Assembly (NCBI GenBank): GCA_041695045.1
Contig: JBGFRR010000011.1
Coordinates: 1 to 9,983, forward strand
DNA: 9,983 nt
Direction: 5' to 3'
From: JBGFRR01 sp041695045
GTDB taxonomy: Bacteria; Bacteroidota; Ignavibacteria; UBA10030
In this document: piece by piece, positions 5,116 through 9,983 of the stretch
How positions within the stretch are numbered: position 1 is the first letter of the stretch
Layout of the letters: every line of letters begins with the position of its first letter
Program-made: the position numbers and the translations under genes
Notes under the pieces: model-generated
Database searches by the model: none
What the model was told of the DNA's origin: nothing
Seen by the model: the letters and a program-made list of their open reading frames with translations, nothing else

Positions 5116-6930
5116 TTAAGTTACGAGCACCTGTTCTTGAGTGTAATCGTAATGTTCGCTGTCGCGTCGACGCGTCATGGCCACGAGCATCGCCAGAAGG
5201 CCAACGCGGCCCACAAACATACAAAGAATTATGATACTTTTTCCACTTACCGTGAGGTCGGCGGTAATACCGGTCGAGAAACCGACGGTGCCGACCGCAG
5301 AAACAACCTCGAACAACAACACCTGGAAGGAGTACTGCTCAGTCAGTAACAGCGCATACAGGGCACCGTTGATGACGAAGAAGGATATCACGATGGTGCT
5401 GAACGCTTTGACAATGGAGATATCGGCTGCCTGTTTGCGGAAGAGTTCTACTTTGTTCCGCCCGGAGGCGATTGAATAGATGTTGAGCAGCGACAGGGTC
5501 AAGGCGGTCGTTTTGATGCCGCCGCCCGTGGAGCCCGGTGATGCGCCAATCCACATCAACAAGGTGATGAGAAAGAGCGTGGGGACTGAGAGCGCGCTGA
5601 TGTCCACAGTGTTGAACCCTGCCGTGCGTGCTGAAACGGAATGGAAGACCGACGCGAGAACACGCTGCTCGAGAGAGAGTTGTGCGAGGAGATTATCATC
5701 TTCAAGAATAAAAAAACCAACCGCCCCAATGAGCAGCAATACCCCGGTTGTCAAGAGAACGACCTTGGAATGAAGCGTAAGCCGGGGTCGAGGCTCGTGC
5801 GGCGGACGAATGGAGAGAAACTTACCGAGATTCGAGAGAACAGGGAACCCCAGACCTCCGAGGACAACCAACCCCATAACGGTCATATTCACTCCGACGT
5901 TGAACTGCAGAAACGAGGCCGCCAGGTTCTCTGTCGTCAGTGTAAAGCCGGCATTACAAAACGAAGAAATCGAGTGGAAGACTGCAAAGAAGATGCGCTT
6001 CCCATCCGTCGCAAACTCTCCTGCGCCAACGCTCGTATACAACAAGAGCGCTCCGACGGCTTCGAAGAAAAACGTTACCAGCGCAATCCGAACGACCGTC
6101 GCTCGAATCTGCCCCACTCCCTCTTCTCCAAGCAGCGATTGCATGGTCGCATACTCCTTCAGATTGGAGCTGCCGCCGACGACATAGGCAAAGAATGTCG
6201 TCAACGTCATAATGCCCAACCCACCCACCTGAATCAGCACCATCAGAATCACATGGCCAAAGGTCGTGAAGTACGTGGCTGTATCCACGACAATCAGGCC
6301 GGTCACGCACACGGCGCTCGTCGCCGTGAACAGCGCGTCGACGAACGCCATGGACCCATCGACCGTTGCGCGAGGAAGGAGCAAGAGGCCTGTTCCGATC
6401 AACACAAGAACGAGAAAGCTCAGAAGAATGAGCATCGACGGCTGGATGTTCAACTGCATGATGCGCTTGCTGTAACGCAGCGCCGAGGGAGCGAGAGCAA
6501 GCAGGACAAAAATTTGTGTAACCGCCAGATAGACTTTTGTAATTGCTTCCGGCGTGAGGTTCGGATCCAGCGAGAGCAACAGAGGAGAAAGCGTATCGGG
6601 AACGAGCAAATAGAGCAAGATGAGGACAAAGAGAGACAGCTCAACCCACCGTTCGCGGAAATGCTCTTTGCGGTTTTCCTCGAGGAGGAGTTTGAGGAAT
6701 GCCTGAATGACAAACCCATACAGCACCACCTGCGTCGCAAGCTGTGTGAGCGCTTCTGCTTGTTCGTCGAGATAGAAGCCGTACTCTGCCACAAGCGATA
6801 CGATCGCAACGAAGGCAAGAAGGAACAGCGTGCGATTGATGGCACGGAGTATTCTTGGACGGAGCCGCGTCAGGAAGGGTTCTTCGGCGTGTTCGCGCCG
6901 CCCACGGAGAAAGTCGAAGAGGTTGCTCAT
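5116..6930 (-). CDS. trkH: TrkH/KtrB family K+ transporter with extra N-terminal membrane domain
   Basis: This is the K+-translocating membrane subunit, 604 residues. The TrkH/KtrB core covers about residues 160-590. Its four pore loops are all visible: ATSAVCVTGL (203-212), HSISSFCNAGF (319-329), HSVSARTAGF (430-439) and VSAVGTVGFSTG (543-554). The conserved ASPGSTGGGIKTT (463-475) follows loop three. Each loop keeps the filter glycine. The first 160 residues are extra compared with a plain KtrB of about 450 residues. They hold about four membrane helices (near 34-50, 64-84, 96-112, 131-150), an arrangement resembling the helix bundle that precedes the core in some bacterial TrkH homologues. 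Its role is unknown. No strong ribosome binding site precedes ATG 6930, but no other start fits. It is the first gene of the operon, followed by trkA. Confidence 0.95.
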   Translation of the reverse strand: MSNLFDFLRGRREHAEEPFLTRLRPRILRAINRTLFLLAFVAIVSLVAEYGFYLDEQAEALTQLATQVVLYGFVIQAFLKLLLEENRKEHFRERWVELSLFVLILLYLLVPDTLSPLLLSLDPNLTPEAITKVYLAVTQIFVLLALAPSALRYSKRIMQLNIQPSMLILLSFLVLVLIGTGLLLLPRATVDGSMAFVDALFTATSAVCVTGLIVVDTATYFTTFGHVILMVLIQVGGLGIMTLTTFFAYVVGGSSNLKEYATMQSLLGEEGVGQIRATVVRIALVTFFFEAVGALLLYTSVGAGEFATDGKRIFFAVFHSISSFCNAGFTLTTENLAASFLQFNVGVNMTVMGLVVLGGLGFPVLSNLGKFLSIRPPHEPRPRLTLHSKVVLLTTGVLLLIGAVGFFILEDDNLLAQLSLEQRVLASVFHSVSARTAGFNTVDISALSVPTLFLITLLMWIGASPGSTGGGIKTTALTLSLLNIYSIASGRNKVELFRKQAADISIVKAFSTIVISFFVINGALYALLLTEQYSFQVLLFEVVSAVGTVGFSTGITADLTVSGKSIIILCMFVGRVGLLAMLVAMTRRRDSEHYDYTQEQVLVT

Positions 6931-7043
6931 GCTGGTAGACGATGCTAATCTATAAGGAAGTACCGATTATGCAAGGATTTGCAAAGCAGGGTAATTACCA
7001 GGTTGGCCCCAGCTCGCCGCTGAGAATTTTTTGGCGATTATTC

Positions 7044-7072
7044 TTGACACTTAGCGGTTATTTTCTTACCAA
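7044..7072 (+). promoter_or_regulatory. Candidate promoter of the peptide/redoxin/propeller cassette
   Basis: TTGACA (7044-7049) is followed after 17 bases by TACCAA (7067-7072), in a 229-base AT-rich divergent region between trkH and the peptide gene. The -35 match is perfect but the -10 matches only three of six. The Bacteroidota-type TAnnTTTG box is not evident. Confidence 0.35.
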
Positions 7073-7149
7073 ATTGTGAGTTTTCAGTTCCTTCTCATCA
7101 AGGGACATTCATTCAATTCACTAACTACAAATCTTTGTGTAAATTCCTT

Positions 7150-7155
7150 GGAGGG
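7150..7155 (+). promoter_or_regulatory. Ribosome binding site of the small peptide gene
   Basis: GGAGGG lies four bases before ATG 7160. It decides the start: an upstream in-frame start at 7076 would add 28 residues ahead of an obvious signal peptide. Confidence 0.75.
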
Positions 7156-7159
7156 CAAA

Positions 7160-7402
7160 ATGATTAAAAAGTGGTTTCGGCGGGTATTTTTTGTTCTCTG
7201 CCTCTTTTTTGTTTCAGGAGGTGTATTATTGGAGCATAATGATACACGTGCACAGCTATTTATGAAAGGTGAGCGTGTGCCAGAGAAGGATATACGGGCA
7301 AGTTTTGTACACATTACCATGTGGTGCATAATACCCTTGAATGGCCTCAAGTGCTTATGCATTAGGGTTCCCGTTAATTGTTACGAACCAGTGCCAGCAT
7401 GA
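7160..7402 (+). CDS. Small exported cysteine-rich peptide, unrecognised family
   Basis: This is an 80-residue precursor. Residues 1-31 form a textbook signal peptide: basic MIKKWFRR, hydrophobic VFFVLCLFFVSGGVLL, then NDTRA with likely cleavage before Gln32. The predicted mature peptide is about 49 residues, with four cysteines near its C-terminus at 56, 65, 67 and 74 (C-x8-C-x-C-x6-C), suited to two disulfides. It ends in YEPVPA. The stop overlaps the next start (ATGA at 7399-7402), so the two are translationally coupled. I do not recognise the family. In size, leader and company it resembles the NVEALA peptides of Bacteroides, but it has no NVEALA motif. Possible roles are a signal or toxin-like peptide, or a substrate of the neighbouring thioredoxin-fold protein. 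None is shown by sequence. Confidence 0.75.
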   Translation: MIKKWFRRVFFVLCLFFVSGGVLLEHNDTRAQLFMKGERVPEKDIRASFVHITMWCIIPLNGLKCLCIRVPVNCYEPVPA

Positions 7403-7938
7403 CGCTTCAAGTATTGGCTTCTAAGCTGCGTACACGGTCGAAAATCCTCATGTTCCTTCTGGGCACTCTAGGCCTGTCAGTCGCCGCGTACCATTTCCTT
7501 TCCTCAAGCTTGAATTCCCAGATCGGTGCTGACCAACTGCTGAAGGACCTGATGGTGGGTTTGCCAAATGCTGATCCGAACGAATTCATAATGGTGGTGG
7601 TTTTTTCTCCGTATGATTGCAGCAAATGTCTTCAGGAAGCAATTGTATGGAAGAGAATTCAAACACTCTTTGAAAAGAGACTTACGATCATCGGAATAGC
7701 ACGGATCGATAAGTCCAGCATCATTGAACAATTTGCGGAGACGTATGGTCTACGTTTTCCGATTTTGTTAGACTCCAATAATGAGTTAGCTGAGAGATTT
7801 CTTGGAGAGAATTTTGAGCCAAAGCGGTTCTTTTTCAAAAACTCGAGGCTTCTGCGTACAGACCCAGTTGGAATTGAACCAGGCTCGGAAGCGGAGAAAG
7901 AATTGATAGACTGGATTACGAATGAAGCCCCGAGTTAA
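7399..7938 (+). CDS. Membrane-anchored thioredoxin-fold (redoxin-like) protein with CxxC
   Basis: The protein has 179 residues. A short cytoplasmic N-terminus carries four positive charges (residues 9-15) and is followed by one membrane helix at about 15-35 (KILMFLLGTLGLSVAAYHFL). The thioredoxin-like domain should then face the periplasm. It contains MVVVFSPYDCSKCLQEAIVW, where Cys74-Ser-Lys-Cys77 sits after the first central strand as in TlpA/AhpC-TSA-type redoxins. YGLRFPILLDSNNELAERF follows, and a likely cis-proline region is FEPKRFFFKNSRLL (Pro141). The start at 7399 is preferred over TTG 7378 because it gives the ATGA overlap with the peptide gene. The stop overlaps the propeller gene by 17 bases. 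It probably acts as a thiol-disulfide oxidoreductase outside the cytoplasm, plausibly on the cysteines of the peptide or of the propeller protein. That link is inference from gene order. Confidence 0.85.
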   Translation: MTLQVLASKLRTRSKILMFLLGTLGLSVAAYHFLSSSLNSQIGADQLLKDLMVGLPNADPNEFIMVVVFSPYDCSKCLQEAIVWKRIQTLFEKRLTIIGIARIDKSSIIEQFAETYGLRFPILLDSNNELAERFLGENFEPKRFFFKNSRLLRTDPVGIEPGSEAEKELIDWITNEAPS

Positions 7939-9013
7939 GACTGACGCTGATTTCCCCCTCTACATCCTTCTATTATATTCGTGTATGATTCTCGGAGTCA
8001 ACTGTCATCCCAAGAACGATGAAGGGACTTCTAGATCCTACCAATACAAGAAACTTCACCTTTCAAAAGAAAGGGACATAAAACTTGAGGTCTCAAAGGG
8101 GGCATTGTTAGATCTCATTGTTGAAATGAGGGTTGACCCTCAGGGATTGATGTACTTTGCTGACGCTTTGGACGGTACAATCAAGATTTTCAACAGCGAT
8201 GGTAAGTATATTTCAAGCATCTCCAAAGGCTCCACGCCTCCGATGTCTATCACTGGATTCTATGTGAGCAAGAACGGCAATATATTTGTAAGCGACTTGT
8301 TAACTGAGAGTATATACGAATTTTCAAGAGCAGGATCTTTGGTTAATCGCTTTCCAGTAGACAGCGCAAGCAGGTTTGTAATGGGAATACCACGCGTTCA
8401 TAAGAATGGACTTTACGTTGGGCTTCTTGAAATGAAGTACGGATTGGACTTCTTTAGATCGTCCATTGTTGGAATTTATGATTTGGCAAATGGGAACCTT
8501 CTAAAAAGATTTGGTGCTTTCGATGAGATCTATACGAGGTTTGATCTTTTGAGTCCAGAAGTCAACTTTGACATTAGCGAGGAGGGGATCATCTATATCG
8601 TTCAGTGTCATTCTTATAAGATCTTCTGTTATGACACATCGGGAAAGCACATAGCTACCTTCGGAGAGAGGTCTGAAACGTTTCGTGAACCAGTGAGTGC
8701 TGCACCGAAAGATAAGGCAAAGTATATTGAATGGCTGACAACTTGGTCAAATATGAATCTGGTGCAAGCCACGCGTGACTTTATCATTGCCCAGTACTGC
8801 GACCGCTATAAGAGCAGTAACCCGTTTAGGTTCCGCATGGATTGCTTCGCTGATGTCTATAAACTAGACGGTAAGCTAATTGAGAATGGGATCAGGTTAC
8901 CGGGGAGACTACTCTTTGCAAGGGGCGATTCACTTTACGTAGGGACTGACTTAGATTCTGATGAAAAGATTGTATCGATTTTTACATTAGAGAAAGCTGT
9001 TTTACAGAATTAA
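7922..9013 (+). CDS. Exported 6-bladed beta-propeller protein, probable lipoprotein
   Basis: The protein has 363 residues. The N-terminal hydrophobic segment (about 11-27) ends near two cysteines. Cys28 in LGVNC and Cys21 in LLYSC are both imperfect lipoboxes, so it is exported and probably lipidated. The rest has repeated propeller blades of the NHL/6-bladed type: QGLMYFADALDGTIKIFNSD, GNIFVSDLLTESIYEFSRAG, IVGIYDLANGNLLKRFGAFD, EGIIYIVQCHSYKIFCYDTS followed by GKHIATFGE, and GDSLYVGTDLD near the end. Several Cys are present (for example CDRYKSSNPFRFRMDC), which fits an oxidising compartment and the preceding redoxin. It starts inside the redoxin gene (17-base overlap) with no separate ribosome binding site, so it is probably translated by re-initiation. 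Propellers of this family accompany small exported peptides in Bacteroides. The ligand is unknown. Confidence 0.85.
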   Translation: MKPRVKTDADFPLYILLLYSCMILGVNCHPKNDEGTSRSYQYKKLHLSKERDIKLEVSKGALLDLIVEMRVDPQGLMYFADALDGTIKIFNSDGKYISSISKGSTPPMSITGFYVSKNGNIFVSDLLTESIYEFSRAGSLVNRFPVDSASRFVMGIPRVHKNGLYVGLLEMKYGLDFFRSSIVGIYDLANGNLLKRFGAFDEIYTRFDLLSPEVNFDISEEGIIYIVQCHSYKIFCYDTSGKHIATFGERSETFREPVSAAPKDKAKYIEWLTTWSNMNLVQATRDFIIAQYCDRYKSSNPFRFRMDCFADVYKLDGKLIENGIRLPGRLLFARGDSLYVGTDLDSDEKIVSIFTLEKAVLQN

Positions 9014-9085
9014 GAGCAGCATTACTTTAATTCGGGGATTGATAACCACAAAGCCTGTCTGCCCTTGTAGAGAATCGAATTCTTC

Positions 9086-9124
9086 GTTATCTTGAGGCCA
9101 TCCCGACAAGTCGGGACGAGGATT
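9086..9124. repeat. Dispersed-type repeat with TCCCGAC hairpin upstream of rpsT
   Basis: TCCCGAC (9101-9107) and GTCGGGA (9110-9116) are perfect 7-base arms around AA. They are framed by TTATCTTGAGGCCA and CGAGGATTT. The frame resembles the common intergenic sequence of the type ATCCTGAG...GAAGGATCT of Bacteroidota and Chlorobiota (recalled), with a palindrome in the middle. It lies in the rpsT leader or promoter region. Confidence 0.55.
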
Positions 9125-9149
9125 TGTTGAATAAAAGGAGAGTATTTGA

Positions 9150-9401
9150 ATGCCACAGCATAAATCGGCCGAAAAGCGGGTTCGCTCCAGCGCGCGCCGC
9201 CGTCTACGGAACAAAGCGCAACTGACGAAAATGCGGACCCTGATGAAGAAAGTGCGCTCGGCCAAAGAAAAGGATACGGCAACAACGGCGCTTCGGGCGG
9301 CGGTAAAATACCTCGACCAACTTGCCGACAAAGGTCTCGTTCATAAGAACATGGCGTCAAACCAAAAGTCGAAGCTGACGAAGTACGTCAACACGCTGTA
9401 G
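9150..9401 (+). CDS. rpsT: 30S ribosomal protein S20
   Basis: This is an 83-residue, highly basic protein, full length for S20, which binds 16S rRNA early in small-subunit assembly. Diagnostic stretches are MPQHKSAEKRVRSSARRRLR (residues 1-20), a central basic helix with LTKMRTLMKKVRSA, AAVKYLDQLADKG, and the C-terminal HKNMASNQKSKLTKYV. AAGGAG (9135-9140) precedes ATG 9150 by nine bases. It is monocistronic here, with its own terminator. It appears intact and resembles the GC-richer backbone, unlike the AT-rich cassette just upstream. Confidence 0.97.
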   Translation: MPQHKSAEKRVRSSARRRLRNKAQLTKMRTLMKKVRSAKEKDTATTALRAAVKYLDQLADKGLVHKNMASNQKSKLTKYVNTL

Positions 9402-9423
9402 GATCCGACTTTCGCACACGCGT

Positions 9424-9460
9424 AAAAGCCCCGCACCGCCAGTGGCGGAGCAGGGCTTTT
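9424..9460. terminator. Intrinsic terminator of rpsT, possibly bidirectional
   Basis: AAAAGCCC and GGGCTTTT are perfect 8-base outer arms, with an inner stem CCGCC-AGT-GGCGG. T-runs follow on both strands, so it can end rpsT from the left and the T9SS cargo gene from the right. Confidence 0.85.
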
Positions 9461-9480
9461 GTGTTTCTTTGGAAACCTTA

Positions 9481-9915
9481 CTATCGCGCCAATATCATCT
9501 TCTGAATCTTCGCACTTCCAGCAAATTCTAACCTGTAGAAGTACACGCCACTCGGTAGCGCGGATGCATCAAACAGAACTTGATGCGAGCCAGCCGGGTG
9601 ATCTTCGTTGACAAGCATCGCGACCTCACGACCGAGCATGTCAAAGACCTTCAGAGATACACGACCAGCTTCCGGCAGCGTGAACCGAATGAGTGTTGAG
9701 GGATTAAAGGGGTTGGGGAAGTTGGAGAGCAACATGGCAATATGAGTTGCTTCGTTCGTTGGTGTTTCATCCGGCAATTGTCTCCCCATCGTGTGCCGAG
9801 TGCCCGGTTCCAATGTAACCAAAGCCGAACGAGCCAATGCATCAGAAGGATAGTGTCGGATCCAGTAGTGTCCAACTGTTGAACGGTTAAAGATCAATAA
9901 TTCAATGTCATACAA
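9481..9915 (-). CDS. C-terminal part of a T9SS type A sorting-domain protein, 5' end broken or unresolved
   Basis: Residues 62-144 are a type IX secretion C-terminal domain: LSNFPNPFNPSTLIRFTLPE, VSLKVFDMLGREVAMLVNED, AGSHQVLFDASALPSG and VYFYRLEFAGSAKIQKMILA, ending in Arg. Such domains direct large exported proteins through the T9SS and are removed or used for anchoring. The remaining 61 residues show no known domain. A TGA at 9916-9918 closes the frame, the first available start is TTG 9915, and there is no signal peptide, which every T9SS cargo needs. Upstream of the TGA the same frame continues as HFVSTKFKSITGIFDRK back to a TAG near 9972. So this is probably the 3' end of a larger gene damaged by a stop or frameshift, with the rest beyond the right edge. 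Confidence 0.8.
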   Translation of the reverse strand: MYDIELLIFNRSTVGHYWIRHYPSDALARSALVTLEPGTRHTMGRQLPDETPTNEATHIAMLLSNFPNPFNPSTLIRFTLPEAGRVSLKVFDMLGREVAMLVNEDHPAGSHQVLFDASALPSGVYFYRLEFAGSAKIQKMILAR

Positions 9916-9983
9916 TCACTTACGGTCGAAGATACCCGTAATCGATTTGAACTTGGTCGAGACAAAATGCTATCCTTTGAAGG

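Noticed and set aside
5641..6948. 435-residue open frame on the plus strand, antisense to trkH
   Set aside because: Its product is an unnatural mix of Arg, Gln, Glu and Asn without domains. It mirrors the codon pattern of trkH, whose four pore loops prove the minus strand is the coding one.
7076..7159. Longer start for the small peptide at 7076
   Set aside because: It would place 28 extra residues before an obvious signal peptide, while GGAGGG sits correctly before ATG 7160.

Overview
The window looks like chromosome from a member of the Bacteroidota/Chlorobiota (FCB) superphylum, probably close to Ignavibacteria. The best evidence is a C-terminal type IX secretion sorting domain with the FPNPFNPST motif near the right end. 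The short palindromic repeats between genes, and a peptide/redoxin/propeller cassette that recalls Bacteroidota, agree with this. The placement rests on protein style only, and no taxonomic marker beyond ribosomal protein S20 is present.

Left part (1-1366). A VapBC45-like toxin-antitoxin locus (DUF433 antitoxin, then a DUF5615 PIN-like toxin) sits directly after a nested palindromic repeat. The toxin has lost its middle. A MoaD/ThiS-like sulfur-carrier protein follows on the minus strand, then 324 bases of palindromes and hairpins.

Middle (1367-3403). A six-Asp-box BNR/sialidase-like propeller gene is intact. Upstream of it on the same strand lies a decayed stretch: the last 30 or so codons of a PhnB-like VOC protein, and a DUF4256 gene with an internal deletion and frameshift. 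A short intergenic region with a 10-base periodic repeat follows.

Potassium operon (3404-6930, minus strand). trkH, trkA and a cation:proton antiporter are packed with 3-4 base gaps. TrkH and TrkA look intact and would form a gated K+ uptake system. The antiporter has lost its central membrane segment and frame, and the break carries a 9-base inverted repeat.

Accessory cassette (7160-9013, plus strand). A visibly more AT-rich, translationally coupled trio encodes a secreted four-cysteine peptide, a membrane-anchored CxxC thioredoxin-fold protein and an exported beta-propeller protein. The layout resembles the NVEALA-peptide/6-bladed-propeller loci of Bacteroides, but the peptide lacks the NVEALA motif. 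It is the best candidate here for an undescribed system.

Right end (9014-9983). rpsT has its own strong ribosome binding site and a good terminator. It converges on the 3' part of a T9SS cargo gene whose frame is closed by a stop just upstream.

A theme of the window is decay by internal deletion: three genes (DUF5615, DUF4256, antiporter) keep recognisable N- and C-termini but lack the middle, beside intact neighbours.
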